DNA of 64,000 nt from Mastigocoleus testarum BC008 (GTDB taxonomy: Bacteria; Cyanobacteriota; Cyanobacteriia; Cyanobacteriales; Nostocaceae). Position numbers and translations under genes: made by a program. Of this stretch, positions 27,861-37,482 are shown piece after piece. Position 1 is the stretch's first letter. Each line of letters begins with the position of its first letter. The stretch lies in contig NZ_LMTZ01000096.1 in NCBI RefSeq assembly GCF_001456025.1, forward strand, positions 200,191-264,190. The letters run 5' to 3'. The notes below the pieces were generated by a model. That model saw only the letters and a program-made list of their open reading frames with translations, was not told the DNA's origin and made no database searches.

Positions 27861-29048
27861 TCACATTACAGCAACCCTTGGTAAACGATGCTTAAAGCCA
27901 CAAACAATTTCCCAAGAGATAGTGTTCAGTTGATTCGCCCATTCATCAGCAGAAATTTTTTCTTTCCCCTGTTGTCCTAGTAAGGTGACAATTTCTCCTT
28001 CTTGTATGTGGGGAACATCAGTAATATCAAGAATTAACTGATCCATGGTAATTGCACCAATTTGCTCCACGCGTTTACCACGTACTAATACTTGCATTTT
28101 GTTGCTTAGATTGCGCGGAACGCCATCTGCATAACCAATACCAACTACTGCTATGCGCAATTCTCTTGGCGCAATGAACTGATAACCGTAACTAACTCCA
28201 GTTCCTTCAGAAATGGTTTTAACTTGTGTCACCCTAGCTTTTACTTGTAAAACCGGTCGCAGGTCGATTTTCTCCCGTAAATAAGTAGCAGGATAAAGCC
28301 CATAGATTGCTATACCCACGCGAACCATATCATAGTGCAAATTTTGATCGCGCAGGGTACCAGCTGAATTAGCTAAGTGCAAGTAGGATGGTTCTATTCC
28401 TATTTCTTTTATTTGAGCGATCGCTCTTTCGTATCTCTGATGTTGTAGGTGCATGACTGTAGGATCTGCACTATCTGCAGTCGCCAAATGGGAATAAACA
28501 CTAGCAATTTCTAAATGGGGTAAACTTTGTACTAGCTGAACAAAATTTCCTGCTAACTCGCAGTTGGTTCCTAACCGAGACATTCCCGTATCTAACTTAA
28601 TATGTACGGGGATAGAGGAAGAATAATCTATCGAACCCAGGGTTTCTGAAAATACTAAAGCCTGTTTTGGGGAACAAATTGTTGGCTGAAGTTTCCAATG
28701 GGCGATCGCGTGAATTTGTTCGAGAGTGTGGGTCGCTCCCAAAATTAGAATTGGTGCATTAATTCCTGCTTCCCGTAATTCAATACCTTCAGGGACAGTT
28801 GCTACTCCCAACCAATTAGCTCCAGACTTTAATGCTGTTTGAGCAACTGTAACTGCTCCATGTCCGTAAGCATCGGCTTTAACTACCGCCATTAGGTCGG
28901 TATGTTCGGAAATTAATTGGCGTAATTGTTGTACGTTATGAGACAGTGCTTCTAAATCGATTTCTACCCAAGCGCGTTGAGAAAACCAGGCATAAGTGTC
29001 GCAATTTTGATGAGAACCAACGTCATTACCTTGTTCGCGACTTAACAT
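27861..29048 (-). CDS. alr: alanine racemase
   Basis: A 395-residue PLP enzyme making D-alanine for peptidoglycan. The PLP lysine lies in MAVVKADAYGHG (Lys57). The C-terminal barrel has the catalytic Tyr in GVSYGYQF and the MDQLILDITD segment. Its length is normal except for about 20 extra N-terminal residues (MLSREQGNDVGSHQNCDTYA) before the conserved RAWVEIDLEALSHN. Translation may therefore start further in, although no better ATG is present. It is monocistronic and follows the tRNA gene on the same strand. Confidence 0.93.
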   Translation of the reverse strand: MLSREQGNDVGSHQNCDTYAWFSQRAWVEIDLEALSHNVQQLRQLISEHTDLMAVVKADAYGHGAVTVAQTALKSGANWLGVATVPEGIELREAGINAPILILGATHTLEQIHAIAHWKLQPTICSPKQALVFSETLGSIDYSSSIPVHIKLDTGMSRLGTNCELAGNFVQLVQSLPHLEIASVYSHLATADSADPTVMHLQHQRYERAIAQIKEIGIEPSYLHLANSAGTLRDQNLHYDMVRVGIAIYGLYPATYLREKIDLRPVLQVKARVTQVKTISEGTGVSYGYQFIAPRELRIAVVGIGYADGVPRNLSNKMQVLVRGKRVEQIGAITMDQLILDITDVPHIQEGEIVTLLGQQGKEKISADEWANQLNTISWEIVCGFKHRLPRVAVM

Positions 29049-29302
29049 TTATTTGTACTCCTATCACACCAGTGCTTTGTACTAGTAAGTTTATAGTTAT
29101 ATTCACGCTCTTCTGATGTATTCAGGTCAATCTTTAACCTTTTATTTGCTAACCCTTAAACAAAAAGTATTTTTTTCTGCTTTGTAACTTAAAAAACTGA
29201 TTTTTACTTTTTAGAGATTAAATCTTAGCAAAGTATAGCAGGAAGTAAAGTAGACATATCCGATAGGTCTAGTAAGTAACCATTCATGACAATTTAAGCT
29301 TG

Positions 29303-29812
29303 TCACGGATTGCAGGATTCTCCCCATCGAAGAGGTCTTGGATAGAATGGGGGTGCAAAACCAGATGGACAATTGAACTGTTGTACTTTCCCGTTGGACA
29401 TTAAACCAAAATCTTCGATCCAATCAGTTCCAAAGGTGCCAAAACTAACTAAACTGACGGAATTACAATTATTGATAACTGGTTTAGCAATAGAAGCCAT
29501 TAATACAGAAGAATTCATTATTGGTTTTACTCCTGCTCCTTGCAGGTAAAATGATTGTCTGTGAGGACGACCTTGGGGATAGTAATCGTAAGGAACTCTA
29601 TCTGTTGGGGATTGGACAACCTTAAGTGAAGGGTTTTTCTCCAATCGATTTGTCGCAGTAGTGATTGCTGCACGACACTTTTTTGTTAGATTAAACCTTT
29701 TATTTTTCAATTGAGCAGTCGTTGTGTTAGCTTCAGAGGGCATTATTGAAAGACTTAGGGAAGCTAAGCTCAATAAACTTACAGCAGTAATTGCGAATAA
29801 TTTGTTTGTCAT
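29303..29812 (-). CDS. secreted protein of unknown function
   Basis: A 169-residue protein with a clear N-terminal signal peptide (MTNKLFAITAVSLLSLASLSLSIMPSEA, cleavage after about residue 28), so it is probably periplasmic or exported. The mature part has three cysteines (KKCRAA, NNCNS, FNCPSG and a terminal SCNP make four in all), which could form two disulphides. I do not recognise the family. It stands alone, upstream of alr on the same strand but 254 bp away. Confidence 0.7.
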   Translation of the reverse strand: MTNKLFAITAVSLLSLASLSLSIMPSEANTTTAQLKNKRFNLTKKCRAAITTATNRLEKNPSLKVVQSPTDRVPYDYYPQGRPHRQSFYLQGAGVKPIMNSSVLMASIAKPVINNCNSVSLVSFGTFGTDWIEDFGLMSNGKVQQFNCPSGFAPPFYPRPLRWGESCNP

Positions 29813-30534
29813 CGTTTTATCTTTGATTTATTAATTAAATTTGTTAGTTAATAAATTAATAAATCTAAGTTAGTTAGGTAAACTACAAGAAATGGTGTTT
29901 TCATTACGTTTTTGTGGATACTAATCTGCTAATTTGTGTATGTGAAACAGCATAAAAGTGCATCCACAGTGCTTGGCCTGCAGCTAGGGTTTCGTAAAAA
30001 TTACTCAAATCTGCCCAGATTCTCAGTAGTTCAAAACATGCGTTCATTCTTAAATTGTTACGAATGAGTAAGTAACAAGTGCTTGAAAAATTAGATTTGA
30101 CTGCAAAGGGGTTACTTAAAAGAACAAGAGAAAGCTTTCCCACTACTAATCGTAGTGTTACCAACTGCGCTTTTCTTGTTCTCGAACTGGATATTTTCAT
30201 TAGCAGAGATTTTCGAGGGCTTAAAATCTCAAAGTTCAAAATCCTAGAATCTTAAAATCTTGCAAGTCTACAATTAATAAATTTAGTAATTTTTCAAGCT
30301 AATAAAATATTGGCAAATAAGTCAAGTAATATACATAAACCAACGAAACACATAAAAATATATTTATATTTCTAACTCTCTAAAGCTAATCCATAGCCAT
30401 TTATCTTAATAAACGATCAAAATACTATAGAGATTAAATTTTTACTAAATCAAATAAGTATAATTTATTCTCATACCCACAGAAGATAGCATTTGTGTTA
30501 ATATATGTAAAACTAATACCTTGAGCTGTAATCA
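29813..30534. other. AT-rich divergent spacer
   Basis: About 720 bp between divergent genes. A minus-strand open frame at 29904-30239 (111 codons) has no recognisable motif and unusual composition, and is not accepted as a gene. No repeat or RNA was recognised. Confidence 0.45.
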
Positions 30535-31032
30535 ATGGGTAAGGTTTTAGTATTAAACGCTTCCTACGAGCCACTCAATATCACGAGTTGGCGTCGCGCT
30601 GCAGTATTAATAATTAAGGGTAAGGCAGAGCGAGTCGAACACAACGGCAAGACACTTTACTCTGATTTTCTACTTCCGACTGTTATCCGCCTGCGATATT
30701 ACGTAAGGGTTCCTTACAAGGAAATTCCTCTTACCAGACGTAACATATTGCATCGAGACAGTTATACCTGCCAGTACTGTGGTTATACGGGGGATGAACT
30801 CACCCTCGATCATGTTATTCCGCGTTCTCGAAAAGGAGGAGAAACCTGGGAAAACATGGTTACTGCTTGCGTGCGCTGCAATGTCAAAAAGGGTAACCGT
30901 ACTCCAAAGGAGGCTAGTATGCCCCTGAGGAATTCACCACGTCGCCCTTACAGCAGCCTATATTTTGAGGTTAGTAAACACCTAAAAAGCGGCATGCATG
31001 CTGAGTGGCAGAAATACGTTATTGGTTTGTGA
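30535..31032 (+). CDS. HNH endonuclease
   Basis: A 165-residue single-domain HNH nuclease. The domain spans about 70-125: Cys79 and Cys82 (TCQYC), the LTLDHVIPRSRKGG metal/catalytic segment (His93), NMVTACVRCN with Cys112 and Cys115, and NRTP. The N-terminal part (VLVLNASYEPLNITSWRRA) is typical of a family found in nearly every cyanobacterial genome. It is not an IscB or CRISPR-type nuclease because it lacks RuvC and bridge-helix parts. Its cellular role is not established. The ATG at 30535 is a good start. Confidence 0.88.
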   Translation: MGKVLVLNASYEPLNITSWRRAAVLIIKGKAERVEHNGKTLYSDFLLPTVIRLRYYVRVPYKEIPLTRRNILHRDSYTCQYCGYTGDELTLDHVIPRSRKGGETWENMVTACVRCNVKKGNRTPKEASMPLRNSPRRPYSSLYFEVSKHLKSGMHAEWQKYVIGL

Positions 31033-31527
31033 GGTTTTTAACAAGTGAACTTCTTAGATACTACTTGAGCCTAATTTCCAGTAAGTAATAAGCAAATAGT
31101 TGTGTTGGTCTATTTGTGAAACCAGCTTACCAGGAATCTATTAATTTGTTTACAGCACAAGTGACAAACATATTCGCCTGCCAAAAAATAAAGCTGTTTC
31201 CAGCGACTCGATAAATATAGCACATAACGTTTTCGTTCGATGAAAAAAAGTTAGATTTTCCGTAAAAGGAAAATTGGTTGTGTTGACTTATTGAATGGTT
31301 GTTGTAAGAAATACCAAAAAATTCCTAGAAAATCTTTTTAGAGGGGGCTGTCAAATCACGTCATCCGCCGAAGCTTAATTTTAGCTTTACAACTGTTTTA
31401 ATGGCTAAATTTGTGAGTTACAGGTAAAGCAGTGCAATGTTGGTTTGATTATTTGCGACATAATTACTTATTAGGTAATGCAATTCAGTGTAATTTAACC
31501 AACGTTAAGAATTTAAATTTGTTCCCT
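31033..31527. other. spacer upstream of the DHH gene
   Basis: This is AT-rich and contains an in-frame GTG-started extension of the DHH gene from 31432 that looks non-coding. No conserved element was recognised. Confidence 0.4.
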
Positions 31528-32820
31528 ATGCTACCCAAATCTTCTGCAAGTCAGCCTGAAAATCTGCAAACAACCAAAGATAAAGCTTTGGAAGATGTGC
31601 AGTTAAAAAAAATAGCAGATCGAGGTAGGAAATCCCAGCCAAAAAAAGAAATAAAATCAGGCGAATCAGAAACTCCCACACACTTTTCTCGTGGGAGTTC
31701 TATCGCTGAGCAAAAAATAGAAGAATTAAAGAAAATACTTGGTGCTCACAAGCGCGAACATCATTTAATTGTTTTACAGGATTTTCCCGACCCTGACGCT
31801 CTCTCTTCTGCTTGGGCATATAAATTAATTGCCGAACAGTATGATATTAAGTGTGAAATCATATATGCCGGTGCGCTAAGTCATCAAGAAAATATCGCTT
31901 TAGTTAAGCTAACAAGTTTACCGTCCCAAAGATGGTCCTTACAAACCATTAAAGGTAAAGATCTGTCGCTGTACCAGGGTTTTGTTTTACTTGATAATCA
32001 AGGTACAACATCACAATTGGTACCAGTGTTGGAAAAAGCAGGAATGCCCCTTTTATCCGTCATTGACCACCATAATTTGCAGGGAGATTTGAAGTCAGAG
32101 TTTAGTGATATCAGACCCTACGTACGTTCTACCGCAACTATTTTTACCCAGTATTTGCAATTAGGTCTACTTGACTTAGATAGTAGTATTAGTCAGCATG
32201 TCAAATGTGCCACAGCATTAATGCATGGTTTGCACTCGGACACAAATCGTCTGATGGAAGCCAAAGAAGAAGATTTTATGGCAGCGGCATATTTAAGTAA
32301 ATTTTACGATGCCCAACTCTTGAATGCAGTATTACAAGCTACTCGTTCGAAACGAGTCATGGATGTCATTGAGCGGGCGTTGAAAAACCGCATGGTTCAA
32401 AATAACTTTTCGATTGCTGGAGTGGGATACCTTCGCTATGACGACCGAGATGCTATTCCCCAAGCGGCAGATTTTTTAGTGACAGAAGAAAATGTTCATA
32501 CAGCGGTGGTTTATGGTTTAGTTCACGATGAAGACGATGAATTGGAGGTAGTAATCGGCTCATTAAGAACAAATAAATTGACTTTGGACCCCGATGAATT
32601 TATTAAGCAAGCCTTTGGAAAAGATAGTACTGGGCGCTTTTTTGGCGGCGGACGTAGTAGTGCTGGTGGTTTTGAAATTCCAATGGGTTTTCTATCTGGA
32701 GGGAATGAAAACGGTACTTACGCGAAGATGAAATGGGAAGTTTTTGATTTTCAAATTAAGCAAAAGCTTTTACGATTGGTTAATCCTAGGGATAATCCAA
32801 TTTCATCAGAGGAATTTTGA
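31528..32820 (+). CDS. DHH/DHHA1-family phosphoesterase (NrnA-like)
   Basis: From the ATG at 31528 the protein has about 430 residues. After a charged, disordered N-terminus of about 70 residues comes a DHH domain: LQDFPDPDALSSAW (metal ligands), LLDNQG, and VIDHHN with Asp180-His181-His182. The C-terminal DHHA1 part ends with GRFFGGGRSSAGGF. Such proteins hydrolyse short oligoribonucleotides or pAp/cyclic dinucleotides, using Mn2+. The substrate cannot be told from the sequence. The alternative GTG at 31432 adds 32 residues unlike the family. Confidence 0.87.
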   Translation: MLPKSSASQPENLQTTKDKALEDVQLKKIADRGRKSQPKKEIKSGESETPTHFSRGSSIAEQKIEELKKILGAHKREHHLIVLQDFPDPDALSSAWAYKLIAEQYDIKCEIIYAGALSHQENIALVKLTSLPSQRWSLQTIKGKDLSLYQGFVLLDNQGTTSQLVPVLEKAGMPLLSVIDHHNLQGDLKSEFSDIRPYVRSTATIFTQYLQLGLLDLDSSISQHVKCATALMHGLHSDTNRLMEAKEEDFMAAAYLSKFYDAQLLNAVLQATRSKRVMDVIERALKNRMVQNNFSIAGVGYLRYDDRDAIPQAADFLVTEENVHTAVVYGLVHDEDDELEVVIGSLRTNKLTLDPDEFIKQAFGKDSTGRFFGGGRSSAGGFEIPMGFLSGGNENGTYAKMKWEVFDFQIKQKLLRLVNPRDNPISSEEF

Positions 32821-33131
32821 TTTTTAGGGAACGGGGAACAGCGCGACTACCCCGCAACAACGTAAGTTGCAATCCGGCGTAGCCACCCCGCAGGGTGGGA
32901 ATGTTGTTCATCGTGGGTGCGTGTAAGCGAGACAGGGAACGGAGAACAGGGAAAGAAGAATAGGAAGCTAGGGATAATAAAGAATAATTACGCCAAACAG
33001 TACTTTTTCTGTAATGGTCAGTTTGTTCGCAGCACTAGCAATTGGGATAGTACATAACTTTCCCAATTTGTATCAATAGAATTTAAAATAAATTGGAAAA
33101 TAAATCATAAAATTAAGAAAAATAAGAAGAA
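32821..33131. other. spacer with GGGAACGG-type repeats and palindromes
   Basis: The first 130 bp are GC-rich, with GGGAACGGGGAACAG and GGGAACGGAGAACAGGG as near direct repeats about 110 bp apart and a CACCCCGCAGGGTGGG palindrome between them. The rest is AT-rich. No gene was seen. Confidence 0.5.
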
Positions 33132-33626
33132 GTGGAATTATATTTAATTCGTCATGGAATAGCGGAAGAAAGACGACCAGAAATTACCGATGCTAAACGG
33201 GCGCTGACTAAAGAAGGAAGACAAAAAACCGCAAAAATTGCTCTACGTTTAAAAAAACTAAATTTAAATTTTGATTTAATTCTTACGAGTCCTTTAGTGA
33301 GGGCATACCAAACTGCAGAAGTACTTGTGGAGAATGGAGTCGGCTCCCACTGCGAAGAATGCCAATATCTTTCACCTGAGGGTAATTTATTTGATTGGGT
33401 GACCCAATGGTTTATGGAAAAAGATCGTGCTGTTATGGGTCAACTTGCACTGGTAGGACACGAACCTTGCTTGGGGGAATGGGCTGAAATTCTTGTGTGG
33501 GGTGAAAGCAAAGCAAGTTTAATAGTTAAAAAAGCGGGTATCATTGGGATAAAGATACCAGATCTAGGTTCTCCCATCGGTCGTTCCCAAATGTTTTGGC
33601 TAACTCCTCCCAAGTATTTGCTTTAA
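33132..33626 (+). CDS. sixA: SixA-type phosphohistidine phosphatase
   Basis: A 164-residue histidine-phosphatase-superfamily protein. The N-terminal LYLIRHGIAEE holds the catalytic Arg-His-Gly. LTSPLVRAYQTAEVL and LVGHEPCLGEW supply the second Arg and second His. SixA proteins remove phosphate from phospho-His in Hpt domains, which would be relevant to the many Hpt/CheA systems in such genomes. The start is a GTG at 33132 with an AAGAAG purine run a few bases before it. Confidence 0.87.
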   Translation: MELYLIRHGIAEERRPEITDAKRALTKEGRQKTAKIALRLKKLNLNFDLILTSPLVRAYQTAEVLVENGVGSHCEECQYLSPEGNLFDWVTQWFMEKDRAVMGQLALVGHEPCLGEWAEILVWGESKASLIVKKAGIIGIKIPDLGSPIGRSQMFWLTPPKYLL

Positions 33627-33776
33627 TAGCTTTTCCAAGATTTTTATACAATCTTGGTAATCAGTGACAATTAAATGCTAAAAGCATATCGGAAATGCAA
33701 TCGTAGCGACTAATGGAGAACATTTGTCTGGTAATTTAATCTTCTTCAAATTTTTCACAAAGTGAATGGTATTGCC

Positions 33777-34931
33777 ATGATGGTGTGCGAATATAGGCCT
33801 GGATTGGAAGGCATTCCCGCCGCCCAATCCGCAATCAGTAACGTTGATGGGCAAAAGGGAATATTAGAGTATCGTGGCATCCCCATTGAGGAACTTGCCT
33901 CAAAAAGTACGTTTCTAGAGACAGCATATCTTCTCATTTGGGGTAAACTTCCAACTTCGGAAGAACTAACAGTATTTGAGCATGAGGTTCGTCAAAACCG
34001 ACCAATCAAGTACCGGATTCGGGACATGATGAAATGTTTCCCCGAAAGTGGTCACCCAATGGATGCTCTCCAAGCTTCAGCTGCAGCATTGGGTCTATTT
34101 TATTCACGACGCGACTTAGATAACCCAGCATATATCAGAGATGCAGTTGTTCGGCTCCTAGCGAATATTCCAACAATGGTGGCAACATTTCAGTTGATGC
34201 GGTGCGGGGATGATGCAGTACGTCCCCACAGTGAGCTAGATTATGCTGCTAATTTCTTGTACATGCTCAACGAAGAAATTCCGGATCCTTTAGCTGCGAG
34301 AATTTTTGATGTCTGCTTGATACTTCATGCAGAACATACAATGAATGCTTCGACTTTCAGTGCTAGGGTAACGGCTTCGACCCTAACAGACCCCTATGCT
34401 GTTGTAGCTAGTGCTGTAGGAACTTTGGGTGGTCCTTTACATGGAGGAGCTAACGAAGAAGTAATTCAAATGCTCGAAGACATTGGTTCGGTAGAAAATG
34501 TCCGTCCTTACATTGAGGACCGTTTACAACGTAAAGCCAAAATAATGGGTTTTGGACATCGCGTTTACAAAGTTAAAGACCCCCGTGCCACAATTTTGCA
34601 AAAGTTGGCAGAACAACTATTTGCTAAATTTGGACATGATAAGTATTACGACATTGCCCAAGAGATAGAAACTTTTGTTGGCCAGAAACTCGGTCACAAA
34701 GGAGTTTATCCCAATGTTGACTTTTACTCGGGGCTGGTGTATAGAAAGTTGGGAATTCCCACAGATTTCTTTACGCCAATCTTTGCGATCGCCAGAGTCG
34801 CTGGGTGGCTAGCACATTGGAAAGAACAACTAGGAGAAAACCGGATTTTTCGTCCGACTCAAGTTTATAACGGCAAGCAAAATGTACCATATATACCAAT
34901 AGAGCAGCGTCGAGCTGCTTTAGATTGTTAA
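33777..34931 (+). CDS. gltA: citrate synthase
   Basis: A 384-residue enzyme from the ATG at 33777; a GTG at 33762 is an alternative. The motifs are GVxxAQSAISNVDG-type N-terminus with LEYRGIPIEELA, the His-containing LHAEHTMNAST, and GFGHRVYKVKDPRA, which hold the catalytic His residues; a C-terminal Asp lies near NVDFYSG. It condenses acetyl-CoA and oxaloacetate at the entry of the oxidative TCA branch. It sits upstream of the ndh cluster on the same strand but 469 bp away, a neighbourhood also seen in other cyanobacteria. Confidence 0.93.
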   Translation: MMVCEYRPGLEGIPAAQSAISNVDGQKGILEYRGIPIEELASKSTFLETAYLLIWGKLPTSEELTVFEHEVRQNRPIKYRIRDMMKCFPESGHPMDALQASAAALGLFYSRRDLDNPAYIRDAVVRLLANIPTMVATFQLMRCGDDAVRPHSELDYAANFLYMLNEEIPDPLAARIFDVCLILHAEHTMNASTFSARVTASTLTDPYAVVASAVGTLGGPLHGGANEEVIQMLEDIGSVENVRPYIEDRLQRKAKIMGFGHRVYKVKDPRATILQKLAEQLFAKFGHDKYYDIAQEIETFVGQKLGHKGVYPNVDFYSGLVYRKLGIPTDFFTPIFAIARVAGWLAHWKEQLGENRIFRPTQVYNGKQNVPYIPIEQRRAALDC

Positions 34932-35400
34932 AGATTGGTACTGGCCATAGGTCTTAGGGCATAGGGTATGGGGTAGTTTTTGCGGTCCTATCTGTATTGG
35001 GATGAAGGACACTGGCAATTCAAGGGTTAGAGTTAGGAAGTGGCAATAATGCCATAAGCTTAGTTATCTAACTCGAGAAAATCTAGCTCGCTCGAGTTTA
35101 GCCATAGTTCAAACCACAAAATTCTCCATTACCCCATGCCCATTGCCCTGTGCCCATCAACCATTGCTATCATCCAAGAGCATAGTTAGCTTATGGTAAT
35201 TCATACTATAAGCAAAAATGCTTCTGTTGATATGAGTTGGAAAAAGATCCAAGTATATACTAAGCATGGGAGGCGGGTACAAATTCAGATATTTAGTAAA
35301 ATATCATCTTGGCAACAAGATATTTGCTGGGGCGTTTACAGGTATTAATACAACTAGTAGTTGTAAATGACTGCGATCGGATGAAATAAATAAAGGAAAC
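34932..35400. other. spacer and probable promoter region of ndhA
   Basis: This holds an imperfect inverted pair of GC-rich blocks: GGGCATAGGGTATGGGGTAG near 34960 and TTACCCCATGCCCATTGCCC near 35130. It also holds a CTCGAG/CTCGAGTTTAG palindromic patch near 35070-35100. No gene is present. The ndhA ribosome binding site AAAGGAAAC ends directly at the ATG. Confidence 0.5.
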
Positions 35401-36519
35401 ATGAATCCAGGAATCGATCTCCAAGGAACTTTTATAGAATCCCTCAAGGATTTAGGACTACCCGCAGGAACAGCCAAAGCAGTTTGGATGCCACTGCCAA
35501 TGATACTAATGATTATTGGTGCAACAGTGGGAGTACTAACCTGTGTTTGGTTGGAGCGGAAAATTTCTGCTGCCGCCCAGCAAAGAATTGGTCCGGAATA
35601 CATTGGTCCATTAGGCTTACTTGCTCCCGTAGCCGATGGCTTAAAGCTTGTTTTCAAAGAAGATATAGTACCGGCGAAGTCTGACCCATTATTATTTACA
35701 CTGGGTCCGATTATCGTTGTACTACCTGTATTTTTGTCATATTTAATCGTGCCGTTTGGACAAAATCTGGTAATTACAGATATAGGCACTGGAGTGTTTT
35801 TGTGGATTGCATTATCAAGCATTCAACCAATTGGCCTGTTAATGGCTGGCTACGCTTCAAACAATAAATACTCTTTGTTGGGAGGATTGCGAGCTGCTGC
35901 GCAGTCGATTAGCTACGAAATTCCCTTAGCATTAGCGGTGCTTGCGGTTGTGATGATGTCCAATAGCTTGAGTACCATTGACATCGTCAATCAACAATCA
36001 GGTTACGGCATATTGGGTTGGAATGTATGGCGACAACCTGTAGGTTTTATTATCTTTTGGATTGCCGCTCTTGCTGAATGTGAGCGGATGCCTTTTGACT
36101 TACCGGAAGCAGAGGAAGAAATCGTTGCAGGTTATCAAACCGAGTATTCAGGGATGAAATTTGCTCTGTTTTACTTGAGTTCCTACGTCAACCTCGTACT
36201 TTCTGCATTATTAGTATCAATTTTATACTTGGGTGGTTGGGATTTCCCAATTCCCATTAATCTTGTAGCTGGCTGGTTAGGTGTCAGCGAAACAAATCCT
36301 CTTCTGCAGGTGATTACCGCTTCATTGGGTATCACCATGACAGTACTCAAAGCTTATTTTCTAGTATTTATAGCAATTTTATTGCGGTGGACAGTACCCC
36401 GCGTTCGGATCGATCAATTGCTAGATTTAGGATGGAAGTTTTTGCTACCAATTGGTTTGGTTAATTTGCTCATCACAGCAGCTCTAAAATTAGCCTTTCC
36501 TGTAGCTTTTGGCGGTTAA
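35401..36519 (+). CDS. ndhA: NAD(P)H-quinone oxidoreductase subunit 1 (NdhA)
   Basis: A 372-residue membrane subunit of the NDH-1 complex in the thylakoid, homologous to complex I subunit H. It has about eight membrane helices and the family motifs VWLERKISAAAQQRIGPEYIGPLGLLAPVADGLKL and PFDLPEAEEEIVAGYQTEYSG, which line the quinone-binding region. It is the first gene of the ndhA-I-G-E cluster. ndhI starts 27 bp downstream with a good Shine-Dalgarno run. Confidence 0.96.
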   Translation: MNPGIDLQGTFIESLKDLGLPAGTAKAVWMPLPMILMIIGATVGVLTCVWLERKISAAAQQRIGPEYIGPLGLLAPVADGLKLVFKEDIVPAKSDPLLFTLGPIIVVLPVFLSYLIVPFGQNLVITDIGTGVFLWIALSSIQPIGLLMAGYASNNKYSLLGGLRAAAQSISYEIPLALAVLAVVMMSNSLSTIDIVNQQSGYGILGWNVWRQPVGFIIFWIAALAECERMPFDLPEAEEEIVAGYQTEYSGMKFALFYLSSYVNLVLSALLVSILYLGGWDFPIPINLVAGWLGVSETNPLLQVITASLGITMTVLKAYFLVFIAILLRWTVPRVRIDQLLDLGWKFLLPIGLVNLLITAALKLAFPVAFGG

Positions 36520-36546
36520 AGGGAAAGTTAAGGAGAGAGAGACACT

Positions 36547-37128
36547 ATGCTGAAGTTCCTCAAACAAGTAGTTGATTACGGTAAAGAAGCGGTACAAGCC
36601 GGACGTTATATCGGTGAGGGTTTATCTGTAACCTTCGACCATATGAGTCGTCGTCCTGTAACCGTTCAATACCCTTACGAGAAATTGATTCCTAGCGAAC
36701 GGTTTCGGGGTAGAATTCACTTTGAATTTGACAAGTGTATTGCATGCGAAGTCTGCGTCCGCGTTTGTCCAATTAACCTACCGGTAGTAGATTGGACATT
36801 TGACAAAGCAAGTAAAAAGAAAGAACTAAAGCACTACAGTATTGATTTTGGTGTTTGTATCTTCTGTGGTAACTGCGTGGAATACTGTCCGACTAATTGT
36901 TTGTCAATGACAGAAGAATACGAAATGGCGACCTACGATCGTCACGAACTAAACTACGACAACGTAGCGCTTGGTCGTTTACCTTATAAAGTCACTGATG
37001 ACCCAATGGTCACACCGTTACGCCAATTAGCTTACTTACCTAAGGGTGTAATGGATCCACACAACCTTCCTGCTGATGTACAACGTGCTGGCGATCGCCC
37101 AGAAGACCTTGTAGAACAGGAAAAATAA
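36547..37128 (+). CDS. ndhI: NAD(P)H-quinone oxidoreductase subunit I (NdhI)
   Basis: A 193-residue iron-sulphur subunit of NDH-1. It has two complete [4Fe-4S] motifs, CIACEVCVRVCP (about 63-74) and CIFCGNCVEYCP (about 102-113), which carry electrons towards the quinone. The start at 36547 follows AAGGAGAGAGAG, a strong ribosome binding site. It is tightly coupled to ndhA, but a 354-bp spacer separates it from ndhG. Confidence 0.96.
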   Translation: MLKFLKQVVDYGKEAVQAGRYIGEGLSVTFDHMSRRPVTVQYPYEKLIPSERFRGRIHFEFDKCIACEVCVRVCPINLPVVDWTFDKASKKKELKHYSIDFGVCIFCGNCVEYCPTNCLSMTEEYEMATYDRHELNYDNVALGRLPYKVTDDPMVTPLRQLAYLPKGVMDPHNLPADVQRAGDRPEDLVEQEK

Positions 37129-37132
37129 ACTA

Positions 37133-37210
37133 GTTAGTGGTCAGTCTTAGTAGGAGCGATCTGTTAGATAGTTAGATCGTATTTGCAGGTCGTATGAACT
37201 GACCATTAAC
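37133..37210 (+). terminator. nested hairpin after ndhI
   Basis: GTTAGTGGTCAGT (37133-37145) pairs with ACTGACCATTAAC (37198-37210) with one G-T position. Inside, CGATCT (37157-37162) pairs with AGATCG (37174-37179). It starts four bases after the ndhI stop codon and lies in an operon gap. It could be an attenuator, an RNA-processing site or a remnant repeat. There is no T-run directly after it. Confidence 0.45.
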
Positions 37211-37357
37211 TACAAATCAAAAGCAAAGCAAATCAAAAGTAAAACAAGTCAAAAACAAGACAAGTCAAAAACAAAAAATTTATTTTTGCTGTGCTTACGC
37301 ACCACTCCGTTAACGCCCTGGGGGCGCTGTCTGTTTTTGACTTATGTCCTGCGGACA

Positions 37358-37415
37358 CGCTATAGCTATAGCTGCGCTAGCTACGGATCCGGAGCCGCTA
37401 CCTTACGGATCCGCT
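37358..37415. repeat. dispersed GC-rich repeat, copy C (partial)
   Basis: It shares TATAGCTGCGCTA, CTACGGATCCGGAGCCG and CTACCTTACGGATCCG blocks with copies A and B but lacks their distal half. It lies inside the ndh cluster between ndhI and ndhG, about 70 bp before the ndhG start. Confidence 0.7.
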
Positions 37416-37482
37416 AATGACTTTTGACTTTTGACTTTCTTGTATAGTCTGACAACTGACAAATAAGTAAAGGACGTAAAAA

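Noticed and set aside
29904..30239. 111-codon minus-strand frame
   Set aside because: Its length is suggestive, but no domain, signal or conserved pattern is visible and the residue usage is irregular. It would need a protein match to be accepted.
30535..31032. HNH protein as partner nuclease for the RNA at 1090-1414
   Set aside because: It is a short stand-alone HNH of a family present in most cyanobacteria, lacks RuvC and other IscB parts, and lies 29 kb away.
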